The position numbers and the translations under genes are program-made. The notes below the pieces were generated by a model that made no database searches, was not told the DNA's origin, and saw only the letters and a program-made list of their open reading frames with translations. Source: Aphelocoma coerulescens (lineage: Eukaryota; Chordata; Aves; Passeriformes; Corvidae). From it: a stretch of 64,000 bases of DNA. This document shows, in pieces, positions 1 through 13,200 of the stretch. The stretch is from NCBI RefSeq assembly GCF_041296385.1, contig NW_027184085.1, forward strand, positions 10,473,301 to 10,537,300, written 5' to 3'. Within the stretch, counting starts at the first letter, position 1, and each line of letters opens with the position of its first letter.

Positions 1-1204
1 GGCCATGCAGCAGTGCCAGGACAGAATATCCCCAAAGGTCAGATTTAGGATCTGGAAGACAATTTGCAGTCGAGCAGCAGGATGTTCTGCCTCACAGCTG
101 TCAGACCCGAGTGTATGTACTTCCTTCCATGGGCTCAGATGCTGTGGTCTGGGGACTCTGGAATTGGATGCATGCACTCTCTGGTCTTTCATCCTGTCAC
201 AAAAGGTGGTGGATTGCAGTGGGAGTAGTCTTGGCTTGCAGGAGGTGAGAGGATGCTGTGACTCTTCTGGTTTGGTGGCTGGGGGGCTTACCTGTTACGG
301 GTACAGGGCTGCTCATTGTGAGCACACACACAACAGGAGGCTGGCAGCTGCAGCAGACAGAGAGCCCTGCCCTGCCTACCAGGGTTTTTGCTGTTTAGTG
401 CTGGTGCTGCCAGTTTGCACCAGTAGTGTGCCACGGGGGCTAATCCTGAAGGCTGCAGAATGCTGTCATGTCTGGTGCCCTGCAGGAAAGCAGTTTGCAA
501 TGTGCTGGTCCCTGCCTCTTGCCTGCTGGCACCTGTTGTGCACCTGCCACTGAGGAGAGATGAGGCTGGTTGCCCTGTCATACCTCTCTTTTAGCCTCGG
601 GAATAACAGCAGAGATGTATTCTAGCTTGTCAGCCAACACGTCAGAATTGAAAATAAAAATAGCTGTCATGCCTGCAGTATGGGTGACCAGCATGGGAGC
701 ATCTCCTGCTTGCCTCTTGCTGGCAGCTGCCCATGGTGTGGGTGTGCCATGGCTGGCTTGTGCCTGCTGTTTGGCTGGAAGGGTTTGTCATTTTTTCTCT
801 CTGTTCAAATGTTTGCAAACCTGATCAAATCCAGGCAGTACCAGCAGTGTCTTGCAGCAGGTTCTCGCTGTGGAAAAATTGGGGATGGGTGGTTGCCTGG
901 GGAGTGGGGTAGTGGGGTGATGCTGAGCATTGCCTGAGCTGCTGCAGGTGGTGCTTGTGGCAGTGCAGGCTGCAGCTCAAGGCCAGGCTACAGCCTCACT
1001 GCCAGCAGCAGTAGACAGTGGAGATGGGGTCAAGGTGTTGCCAGCCTTTCCAGGTATTCAGTGCTGCTGGTGCTGGGACAGAGTGGATGAAAGGCCCCCG
1101 AGGGCTCACATTTCCCATCTGAATATTTCATGAGAGCCCTGCAGATGGCTGTGGCTGCTCCCACTGCCCTGGCTGCCTTGTTGACCCTTTCTGTCCCCTC
1201 CCAG
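1..1204 (+). other. TLN1 intron (5' window edge)
   Basis: This stretch lies upstream of the first recognisable talin exon. I looked in all three forward frames for the preceding rod exon (end of R1, start of R2) and did not find it. It is therefore read as intron. Several open frames exist but none resembles talin. Confidence 0.6.
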
Positions 1205-4200
1205 GACATGCTTATGCAGCTGGCGAAGGCAGTGGCCAACGCCGCCGCTGCGCTGGTGCTCAAAGCCAAGAACGTGGCTCAGAAAACAGAGGATGCTGCA
1301 CTGCAGACACAGGTGATCGCAGCCGCCACCCAGTGCGCCCTCTCCACCTCCCAGCTGGTGGCCTGCACCAAGGTAAGCAGCAAAATTAACCCTTGCCTCA
1401 GTGTGGCTGTTTCACCTGGCTGGGAGGCAGCTTTGCAGTGGGGCCCTATGTGTGCCAGGACCACATGTCCTAAGGCAGGACATTGGAAATCTGGCACAGG
1501 AAGTGTGGGCTGCCTCAGGTTGGAGTCCCTGCTGCTGTGCCCAAACAATGAGAATCCTCTTTGGAGGAGCAGAAGTTTGGGATAGCTCCTTCAAGGAGCA
1601 TAACCATGCTCACTGCCCAGCCTTTCTCCTCCCTTCCAGGTTGTCGCTCCCACAATCAGCTCACCAGTTTGCCAGGAGCAGCTGATCGAGGCTGGCAAGT
1701 TGGTGGCCAAATCAGCTGAGGGCTGTGTGGAGGCCTCCAAGGCAGCCACCAGCGATGACCAGCTCCTGAAGCAGGTGGGGGTGGCAGCCACAGCTGTCAC
1801 CCAGGCCCTGAATGATCTGCTGCAGCACATCAAGCAGCATGCCTTGGGTGGGCAGCCCATCGGGCGCTACGACCAAGCCACTGACACCATCCTCAATGTC
1901 ACCGAGAATATATTCAGCTCCATGGGCGATGCAGGTGAGACTGAGGCACCCAGGGCAGAGCACAATGCATAGCAAGGTATCAGAGAGCCCTTGGGATTTG
2001 CTAACAGGCCACACTTCCATTCTATTCCAGGGGAAATGGTGCGTCAGGCTCGTATTCTGGCGCAGGCCACCTCCGACCTTGTCAATGCCATCAAAGCCGA
2101 TGCTGAGGGAGAGACAGACCTGGAGAATTCACGCAAGCTTCTGAGTGCAGCCAAGATCCTGGCTGATGCCACTGCCAAGATGGTGGAGGCTGCAAAGGTC
2201 AGTGTGTGGGGAAGGATGGATGCTGGCTTTGGCCCCAGCCCTGTCCAATGCTATTGGCTCAGTGCTGGGGAGGGGATGATCAGCCCGTGGTTGAGCAGCA
2301 GTTCACAGAGCAAGGTCTTGCACTGAGCCAGAGACCTGTGCAGTAGCGTGAGGCTCCTCCTGTGGAGGAGCTTCAGGGAGCTGTGGGTGGTAGCAGAGGA
2401 GCTGTTACCTCTCCTGCTGCTGGACTCTTCTGGCGAGACTTTGAGCATCTCCCGAGCACTGTAAACCAGACTGCCTTGTGGGGGACTCCCTGGCATCAGG
2501 CCAGAGTGGAGGTGCTGCTTCAGGAGGAAACGGGACTCCATGGTCCCTGAAAGCTGTGATGGGTTTTCTGCTTTCTCCAGGGAGCTGCAGCCCACCCAGA
2601 CAGCGAGGAGCAGCAGCAGCGGCTGCGTGAGGCAGCAGAAGGGCTCCGCATGGCAACCAATGCCGCAGCCCAGAATGCCATCAAGAAGAAGCTCGTGCAC
2701 AAGCTGGAGGTGAGATGCTGGGCAAGGATCTGCAGAGGGCAAGCAAGCACAGGCAGTGAGCAAGACCTGACCGGGAGCCCCCATATACCTCCACCTTCCA
2801 GAAGGATAAGGTCCTTTTCAAGTCCAGAGTCCATTGTGCATCACAGAGAGATCTCCCTTCCCTTGTGTGCACCGTCTTGCTTTGGGGTGCTGGGCATTTA
2901 GGGCGCTGAGGATGCTCAGGTGCCACAGGAGTAGGCACAGGAGAAGTTGTTTGGGGGATCTGGGCCCTGGTAATGGCAGGGGGGCTTGATACAGACTGCC
3001 AGTGTTAAACCTGTGCCTCCCTGTGCCAGCACGCAGCCAAGCAGGCTGCCGCCTCGGCCACTCAGACCATCGCCGCCGCGCAGCACGCCTCCTCCTCCAA
3101 CAAGAACCCTGCCGCGCAGCAGCAGCTGGTGCAGAGCTGCAAGGTAAGGGCCTGGGCCTGATCCTGGCATCTCAAGTGTTCCCTCTCCCTGTCTCATCTC
3201 CCATCAGCAATGCTGGTGCTTCCTGCTCAGCCACAGTGGTCAGACTGGATCTTGAGGCCCTCACTTACGTCCCTTAGGAGCTGATCTTTTGATCACTGGT
3301 CCTGGGTTGAATCCATGTCCTTCTGACGGATCTTCTCCAGTGACCCTTTTATCTGGCAGGTGGTGGCAGAGCAGATCCCAATGCTGGTGCAAGGTGTGCG
3401 AGGAAGCCAGTCGCAGCCAGACAGCCCCAGTGCCCAGCTGGCTCTCATTGCTGCCAGCCAGAACTTCCTGCAGGTACTCATGCTGCCCAGAGCTTCCCAT
3501 TACAGCTCTGGCATTGCAGCTTTCCTACCATGCCTGTCCCGTTTAAGACAATGGGAGATCTTCTGCACACAGGCAGCTGAGACACTGTATGTTTGTCCTT
3601 TTCTCACTGCTTTTTGTTCTGGCCCTACAGCCCGGTGGGAAGATGGTAGCTGCAGCCAAGGCCACCGTCCCCACCATAACAGACCAAGCCTCTGCCATGC
3701 AGCTCAGCCAATGTGCCAAGAACTTGGCCGCAGCTCTGGCTGAGCTCCGCACAGCTGCCCAGAAGGTGAGAGGCTGGGTCCCATCCTGCAGTGAGACACC
3801 ACCTGTGCAGAGCAGCAGGGAACAGTGGGGACAGCCTGGCGTCAGGCTGCGCTCTCTGCCACAGCCAGAGACAGGTGGGCTCAGCAGTCACCCACTCATC
3901 TTCCCTTCTTCCCCACCACAGGCTCAGGAGGCGTGCGGACCCCTGGAGATAGACTCTGCGCTGGGTCTGGTGCAGAGCCTGGAGAGGGACTTGCAGGAAG
4001 CCAAGGCAGCTGCCCGTGATGGCAAGCTCAAGCCTCTGCCAGGAGAAACGGTAAGGGTGCAGAGAAGGGTGGCTCAGGGTGGGCTCTGGGGCAGTGGAGT
4101 TGCTAAAAGGTGCAGCTCATCATGTCCCAACTCATCCACTTGCAGATGGAAAAGTGTGCCCAGGACCTGGGTAACAGCACTAAAGCTGTCAGCTCCGCCA

Positions 4201-7200
4201 TCGCTCACCTCTTGGGAGAGGTGGCCCAAGGCAATGAGAACTACACAGGTACTGGCCTCCACAACAGGGCTGGGGGAAGGGGCACTGAACTGTCAGGCAC
4301 TGACCTCTCCATACCCCCAGGAATTGCTGCCCGGGAAGTGGCCCAGGCCCTGCGCTCGCTCAGCCAGGCTGCCCGCGGTGTGGCAGCCAACACCTCCGAC
4401 CCGCAGGCACAAAGTGCCATGCTGGAGTGCGCCAGCGACGTCATGGACAAAGCCAACAACCTCATCGAGGAGGCGCGGAAAGCAGTGGCCAAGCCTGGTG
4501 ACCCAGAGAGCCAGCAGCGCCTGGCCCAGGTTGGGACAGTGGCTACCCCAGTGTGCCCCGTCAGGCTGTGGAAAGGGCGTGAGGCTGGCTGGCAGGTGGT
4601 GACCGCTCTTTGCTTCTCTGTAGGTGGCCAAAGCAGTGTCACAGGCCCTGAACCGCTGCGTTAACTGCCTGCCAGGGCAGCGGGACGTGGACGCTGCCAT
4701 CCGCATGGTGGGAGAGGCCAGCAAGAGGCTGCTCTCGGATTCGGTGAGCTGAGCTGGGGCAGGAAGGGAAGGGGGAAGTCTTCTGGAGATGCAAGCTGGT
4801 CCAGCAGCATTGGGTTCCACTAGCATATCCCCAAACATGTGCCTGACTTTCATCCTCCATCTCCTCTCACTTCTCTGCCTCTCCTAACCCCTCTCCTTCC
4901 TTCCAGTTCCCTCCCAGCACCAAGAGCTTCCAGGAGGCACAGAGCCAGCTGAACCAGGCTGCGGCAGGGCTCAACCAGTCCGCCAATGAGCTGGTGCAGG
5001 CGTCGCGTGGCACCCCTCAAGACCTGGCCAAGTCCTCTGGCAAATTTGGGCACGACTTCAATGAGTTCCTGCAGGCAGGAGTGGAGATGGCCAGCCAGTC
5101 CCCGGTGAGAGCAAATACCTCTTGGGGCCTGAGTGCAGTGTGAGGTTTGGGATATCTGAGAAGGTAGCTGACCAAAGGCAGGTGGTCAGGCAGTGGTGGT
5201 TAGGGTGGCTGTGGCCAATGCAGCTGGGCGATGGGGACTGGAGCTGTGCAAAACTGCAACAGCAGAGAGAAGGTGGCTTGGGTTAGTTCAGCAAAAATTG
5301 CTGTTGTATCCTTGCTGTTCACAGACAAGTTGGATGAAGGGAACCTAGCTCAGCTTGAAAATCACCAGAGAAGACTCAGGGTGGGTGTGGGCTTTAAAGA
5401 GTTGCTGCAGGTAACTCTTATTGGCTTCTTGCAGAATAAGGAAGACCGAGCACAGGTGGTGTCAAACTTGAAGAGCATTTCCATGTCCTCCAGCAAGCTG
5501 CTGCTGGCTGCAAAGGCTCTCTCTGCTGACCCTGCCGCCCCCAACCTCAAGAATCAGCTGGCAGCTGCAGCACGGTAGGACAAACTGCTCCCTGAGAGTT
5601 GCTGGCCATAGCAGTGGTGCTGGCGCAGGCACTGATTCATGGATCTTTCTCCCATGTCCCTGGCAGGGCTGTGACTGACAGCATTAACCAGCTGATCACC
5701 ATGTGCACCCAGCAGGCCCCAGGCCAGAAGGAATGTGACAATGCCCTGCGGGAGCTGGAGGTAAGAAGCCACATATTGACAAGGCACTGGAGAGGTTGAG
5801 ATGTTGGGTATGGGGGGAGCTGCACCCCACTACAGGGAACAAGGGGGAATGAAGGGGAGGTGCAAGTGGAGGATGCAGAACTTTCCTCTGGACGTGACAC
5901 CTGTGTCCCTGCAGACGGTGAAGGAACTGTTGGAGAACCCCACCCAGACTGTCAATGACATGTCCTACTTCAACTGCCTTGACAGCGTCATGGAGAACTC
6001 CAAGGTAAGCCCTGAATGGAGGTTTGGGGAAGGACAGAGATATCCTTGGGAAGGATATGGGAACAAAGGGAAAGGTGGTTCCTCCCCTACTGATGAAGCG
6101 CAGTGAGCTCTGATCCTTGGAGCACTGCAGGAGCCAGAGATGGTCTCCATAATCAGTGCATCATGTGTCCTGCAGGTGCTGGGAGAGTCCATGGCTGGCA
6201 TCTCCCAGAACGCCAAGAACAGCAAACTGCCAGAGTTTGGAGACTCCATCAGTGCCGCCTCCAAAGCTCTCTGTGGGCTGACAGAGGCAGCTGCCCAGGT
6301 GAGACACAGTCCCAGCCATGAGCCTTACCCCAGGGCCACAGTGTCATATGCATCCCACCTTTGCCCTTCCAAATCAGTGGGACAGTGCTGCCAGGCTCCT
6401 CGGCAGCCCGTGCCCTCTCGGAGGCTCCCTGTGGTGTGCAGGCTCTCTCTCACCACCTCTCCCATGCTCCTAGGCTGCCTACCTTGTGGGTGTCTCAGAC
6501 CCCAACAGCCAGGCCGGACAGCAGGGCTTGGTGGACCCCACTCAGTTTGCCAGAGCTAACCAAGCCATCCAGATGGCCTGCCAGAACCTGGTGGACCCTG
6601 CCTGTACCCAGTCCCAGGTGAGTGTGGTGTGGGCTCCATTACAGTCATTTGCTTTCATCAAAAGGAGTATGAGGCTGGTTAGAAATGCTGCATCCCACGA
6701 GCTGGCAAAGATGATGGCTAGTGTTTCATCAGGCCTCACCAGCTGCACTGGGAACCAGCTGGCAGCTTTGGTGCAATGGTCACAGTCCAGATGGGGGACT
6801 CTGTGGGCATGCAGGATCTTTGTGATCCTTCTTGGGTCCCAAGAGAGATGCCTGTGGTCACTGGTGCCCTACAGAGGGTGGGTGGGAAGGGAGATCTGTA
6901 GGGATAGGGGGTCATGGTGGATCCTGCCTTACTCTGCTTTCCCCTACAGGTGCTGTCAGCAGCCACCATCGTAGCAAAGCACACCTCAGCTCTGTGCAAC
7001 ACATGCCGCCTGGCATCCTCCCGCACTGCCAACCCTGTGGCCAAGCGCCAGTTCGTCCAGTCGGCCAAGGAGGTGGCCAACAGCACAGCCAACCTGGTGA
7101 AGACCATCAAGGTGTGGTGTCCTTTCTGAGGCAATGTGGTAGTGATAGGATTTGGGGCATGGTGGGGGCTGGGTAACTGCTCTGGTCTCTCCACACCAGG

Positions 7201-10200
7201 CCCTGGATGGCGACTTCAACGAGGAGAACCGGGAGCGGTGCCGTGCTGCCACCGCCCCTCTCATAGAGGCTGTGGATAACCTGACAGCCTTTGCCTCCAA
7301 CCCGGAGTTCGCCACCGTTCCTGCCCAGATCAGCCCAGAGGTGGGATGCTGCTGGGACAGGGAGGATGGAGCCTGGCTGTAGCAGGGTCTGCTGTGGGGT
7401 GGAGAGGAGCTGTGCCTTTTCCAAGCCTGGGGGGCATGCATTGAGGGGGTGTGATGGGGAGGTGGCAGCAAGCCTTGGGCTTCAAGGGGCTGCTCCAGGG
7501 TAAGGTTCATGGGAGGGGGAGCAACTTCCCATGCACAGTCCCTTACCTCACCAGCCTGTTGTCTCCCTGTGCAGGGGCGTAGAGCCATGGAGCCTATTGT
7601 CATTTCAGCCAAGACCATGCTGGAGAGCTCTGCTGGCCTTATCCAGACTGCCCGCTCTCTGGCTGTCAACCCCAAGGACCCGCCGCAGTGGTCAGTGCTC
7701 GCTGGCCACTCGCGTACAGTCTCAGACTCCATCAAGAAGCTGATCACCAACATGAGGTGAGCAGAGTCCTGTTTCTGTGGCTGTGGCTCTGTCCCTTCTG
7801 GCACGTACCCCTGCTCTGAGTGAGCATTCCTGGGGATGTTTTGGCTCATCATCTCCTTGGACACAGCTGTTGCAGACAGGTAAGGGATGGGGTGGAAGAT
7901 GCTATCCCTCTTGTCCTTCCTGGAAGCTGCTCCTCCAATTCTCATGTGGGTTGATGGGGACACACACTGATGTGCCCAGGCTCTATCATGCCGGGAGAGC
8001 GGTCTTGCCCCTCACCAGCACCAGCCAAGCTGGGGGTGAAGGGGTGGTGTAGCAGCTGCCAGCACTTGGCTGATTTATCTGTCACACAGGGACAAAGCTC
8101 CAGGACAACGGGAGTGTGATGAGGCCATTGAGGTCCTGAACAGATGCCTGCGGGAGGTGGACCAGGCGTCCCTTGCTGCCATCAGCCAGCAGCTGGCCCC
8201 TCGACAAGATATCTCCCAGGAGGTGGGTCAGGGACACACTGTGGGCAAGCCTAAGGGAGTGGCATCCTTCCCCTGACTCTCAGCAGCATGCAGGGACCCC
8301 AGCCCTGCTGCAGCCTCATGCAACACCCTCTCTTCTCACAGGCTCTGCACAACCAGATGATCACAGCTGTCCAGGAGATCAGCAACCTAATCGAGCCTGT
8401 GGCTGCTGCAGCAAGGGCTGAGGCCTCGCAGCTGGGGCACAAGGTAATGGGGGTGTGGAGATGCTGACGAGGCACTTGGTGCCTGGGGAGCAGAGGTACA
8501 AGGCAGCTGGGGCTGGAAGCTGCTGGTGCTCACACTGCTCTTCCCTAGGTGTCCCAGATGGCTCAGTATTTCGAGCCACTCATTATGGCAGCTGTCGGTG
8601 CTGCCTCCAAAACACCCAACCACCAGCAACAGATGAACCTCCTGGACCAAACCAAAACACTGGCTGAATCCGCCTTGCAGATGCTGTACACAGCCAAGGA
8701 GGCTGGTGGGAACCCCAAGGTGAGCAGGAGGGGTGCGTGTCAGGGGCATGCCCTCCTTTGCATGTGGGTGGTGGGTGCTGCACACGTGTGCCCAACGTGG
8801 AAACCCCCAGGTCAGTGTGCAGAATCCCTGTAGGGAGGGGAGCTGCCACCTGCATTCCCTCACTGTGGCTTCTCCTTGCAGCAAGCTGCCCACACTCAGG
8901 AGGCTCTGGAAGAGGCTGTGCAGATGATGAAGGAAGCAGTGGAGGACCTGACCACCACCCTGAATGAGGCAGCCAGTGCTGCAGGTGTTGTGGGGGGCAT
9001 GGTGGACTCCATCACCCAAGCTATCAATCAGGTGAGGGGAACACGGAGAGGACCTGGACAGGTCTGGGTGTGGGAGAGAGGAACAGTCAGGGTCAAACCT
9101 TACAAACTAAAGACCTTGTGGGCCAGAGCTGGAGCCAGAATGTCCTGATGGTCTCTTGCAGCTGGACGAGGGGCCCATGGGCGAGCCAGAAGGTACCTTT
9201 GTGGATTACCAGACCACGATGGTGAAGACAGCCAAGGCTATTGCAGTGACTGTGCAGGAAATGGTGGGTGCAAGTGAGCCTGTCACTGTAGAATGCACTG
9301 CCTGATACTCAGTTAGGCTACTGTCCTTCTTGCCCTGTCCAACTCCTGCTCTTCTTCCATTGACAGGTCACCAAATCTACCACCAACCCGGATGAGCTGG
9401 GCATACTGGCCAACCAACTCACCCATGACTATGGGCAACTGGCACAAGAGGCCAAGCCGGCTGCCCTCACCGCTGAGAACGAGGAGGTACAAAACTGGGG
9501 GGAGTGCTGGAGCGTGCTGTGAGGCAGACCAGGGGCTGTTGGGGCGTGAGAACAGAGGACAGGGACACTTGAACTTCCACTTGGAGCTGGGGGCAGGCAG
9601 CTTTCACACCTCCTCTGAAACATGGCATAGAAACAAGGAGCAAAGCTGTGTTTCCTTTTTCCTTCTCCTGAGTGGGAGGATTGGGAAAGAGGAGCTGGGT
9701 GACGGGTGTTTCCCAGCGGGTATCACAGATGCAGAGCTTAGTTCCCTGCTGACGCTGTCACACATACATTCCTCTGCAGATTGGCTCCCACATCAAGCGC
9801 CGGGTGCAGGAGCTGGGTCATGGCTGTGCTGCCCTGGTCACCAAGGCTGGAGCCCTGCAGTGCAGCCCCAGTGATGCCTACACCAAGAAGGAGCTGATAG
9901 AGAGTGCACGCAAGGTTTCTGAGAAGGTAGGTGGTCGAGAGAGGGGTTTGACAGCATGGTGAGGTGGGAGGGATACTGGATTCAGCCATGTGTCCTTGGA
10001 GCTACCACATTGGATCCTCTCCTGCTCCTGTTGGGTTCTGTTGGCTCTCTTGGCCATGCTCCCCCTGCCCAGCTGATGGGGTGGAGGATGGATCCACCTC
10101 TAGACACTACAACAGCAGCTGGTGCTTGTGGTGGGTGAGTGTGATGTCTAGGTGCTGCAGCCTGCCTGGGAAAACTGACCTACACACTGGTGACAGGCCA

Positions 10201-13200
10201 GGGCTCTCCAGATCAGTTCTTGCAGAGTTGGGCAAAGCATCTGCAGCAATGCTTGCAGCTCATGCTCAGTGATCAGTCTCCACTTCACCTTTTGCTGGCA
10301 TCCTGTCCATTAAGCCAGTCTAAAGAGCAGAGCACACTTCTTAAGAACAGATGAAAGTGTGGCTTAAAAAGTCTGGTTGATAAGGATAGAGCAGCAGTGC
10401 TTTTAAGCACAAAGACAAAAGTAAGCACTTGTTAATTGTGCCTGCCACCTCCATCTGCAGGACCTCCTGCAGGTCCTTCCTTTCCACAGTTGCTTTCCAT
10501 TAGGAAGCTTGTTCTCCTGTGAGTGCTTGCCCAAGTACAAAAATTAAGTTTAAGAGCTAAAAGAAGGAACAAGCTGTGATATTGTGCAGTTCTGATGCCC
10601 ATTATTAGTAAGAGATCTTACTAATTTGAAAACTAGTCCAGCTAGTTAGACTACCAAACAGGATAGGTGCAAGGTAAAAATAAATAACTGGAAGCTAAGA
10701 AGGAGTGTGCAGACCAAAGTATTCCCAGTTCCTCTCCTTGATATGGAGCAGCTCCACCCTTGGATGTGTTGGAGGCATATGTAGTGAGGGTTCCTGAGCC
10801 TGCTTTGCTCCCCCAGTCACTGTACTCATACCCCACAGGTGTCTCATGTGCTGGCAGCTCTTCAGGCTGGGAACCGTGGGACACAAGCCTGCATCACAGC
10901 AGCCAGTGCTGTCTCCGGCATCATTGCTGACCTTGACACCACCATCATGTTTGCTACAGCAGGAACCCTCAACCGGGAGAACTCTGAGACCTTTGCTGAC
11001 CACAGGTACGCAGGCGCTATGTCCAGCCTCTGCTCAGCCAGACACAGGGGTGTCAGAGTGGTCCTTCTGAGCACTTCTCCAGCGCCAAGGAGAGCTTCAA
11101 GCTCAGATCATGCTGGCTCCATTTCCCGAAGCTCCAGCTTGTACATAAAAAACCCAGGGTCCACAGTCCCTCTGTACCCCAAGGACCGTGTGTGCAGTAG
11201 AGGGCTGTGTCCTCCATGACCCGCTTTTTCTCTGCAGGGAGGGCATCTTAAAGACAGCCAAGGCACTGGTAGAGGACACCAAGGTGTTGGTGCAGAATGC
11301 CACGGCCAGCCAGGAGAAGCTAGCCCAGGCTGCCCAGTCCTCTGTGTCCACCATCACCCGCCTGGCAGAGGTGGTGAAGCTGGGTGCTGCCAGCCTGGGA
11401 TCTGAAGACCCAGAAACCCAGGTGTGTGACTGGATGTGTGGGCTGAGCAGAGGCTGCTGCTAGGTGGCTTGGAGGGGTTGAGGGATGCAGATGTCATGTG
11501 GTGCTCTGGGCTGGATCCCAAGAGTTGGGGAAAGAAGGGGCTGGGCTTTGGCCAGTGCTGGCTGAGCTGGACTCCCTGTGGTGCCCAAATCCCTTACTAC
11601 TGGGCCACACCATCCCCAGCCTGAGTGTGACCATAGCTCAGCCATTCCCATGGTCTTGCTCTCCCCAGGTGGTCCTGATCAATGCTGTGAAGGATGTGGC
11701 CAAGGCACTTGGAGACCTGATCGGTGCCACCAAAGCAGCTGCTGGCAAAGCTGGGGATGACCCTGCTGTCTACCAGCTGAAGAACTCAGCCAAGGTCTGT
11801 GCTGGTTATGATGAGAAGGAGCAGATGAGGCAGTGGGGCTGGAGAAAGAGATAGGTTTTTTTCTGCCTGTCTGGGCACAGAAGCACAACTGTGGGGCAGT
11901 CAGGACAAAAGGGTAGGAAGGGGCACATAGAAGGTGGAACACAGCATGCAGAGAAGCAATTGAGGCAGTGTGAGTAGAGTATGGGGATGGGACAGTTTTG
12001 GATCAATCCACAAGGGAAGGACAGGTGCATGCAGCAGGCCAGAGCTTGTGTGGGGATTCACCTGGCTGTCTTTCTCTTTCCACAGGTGATGGTGACAAAC
12101 GTCACTTCCTTGCTGAAGACAGTGAAGGCTGTAGAGGACGAGGCCACGAAGGGGACACGGGCGCTGGAGGCCACAATTGAGCACATTCGCCAGGAGCTGG
12201 CAGTGAGTACAGCCGCGGTGCTGCCCCTGCCGCACCACTTGCCCACAGCCCCGTGCCTCACCGCTGCCTCTCGCCTCGCAGGTCTTCTCCTCCCCTGTGC
12301 CTCCTGCCAAGGTCTCCACCCCAGAGGACTTCATCCGTATGACAAAAGGCATCACGATGGCTACAGCCAAAGCAGTGGCCGCTGGCAACTCGTGCCGGCA
12401 GGAGGATGTCATCGCCACGGCCAACCTGAGCCGCCGGGCCATTGCAGACATGCTGCGCTCCTGCAAGGTGGGGCGGGCAGCGGGTGTGAATCTCTAGCGT
12501 GGGTTTGTGGGTGGAGGCAGGGATGGTGCTGGATGTAAATCCGGGTTTCCCCTGTCTCCGGGTTGCAGGAAGCAGCCTACCACCCAGAGGTGAGCGGGGA
12601 CGTGCGGCAGCGGGCGCTGCGCTTCGGCAAGGAGTGTGCTGATGGCTATCTGGAGCTGCTGGAGCATGTGCTGGTGGTGAGTGTCCCCAACCCAGTTCCC
12701 AGGGTGGGCAGAAACTGATCATGGACTGCCTGGGTGTTCCCCAAATCCCCAAGATCCTCTGGGCTCTTCACCTCTTCCCACTAGGGCCTTTGCACAGCCC
12801 CTTCACTGCTTTTGCTGGCACAGTGTGTGTCCGTAGCCCTGCTATGGAAGCAGATGTCAGAGAGCTCAACAGGCTCTAAGAAAGGTAATTTGCTAGTAAC
12901 AGATGGAGATTAACTGGCCATAAACAGATGGAGGCTGGAAATCAACAACACGGTAGTATAATCTTGTAAAAATACAGCTTCCAGTAAAAGTGATAGGAAT
13001 AATAGACCTCAGGCAGTGGGAAAACAAAGTGTGTAATGCCCACAGCACAATGTGTGGGAGATGGACGGTGCCTGCCAGAGCAAAGATAATGACTGCAAGC
13101 GCCCGCTGCACCCTTTTGATTCAGTCTCCCTCTGACTGAGTCTTCCCAAGGACTTCAGCTGCAACATTAGTTTACAACAAGTAAATTAAGCCTCTAGCAT

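Noticed and set aside
930..1133. Ala/Gln-rich open frame upstream of the first talin exon
   Set aside because: It looks superficially like talin rod but does not match the expected R1-R2 sequence and has no suitable splice sites.
3589..4602. A 337-codon open frame on the + strand
   Set aside because: It runs through several talin exons and introns and leaves the talin frame after the splice sites; a by-product of GC-rich sequence.
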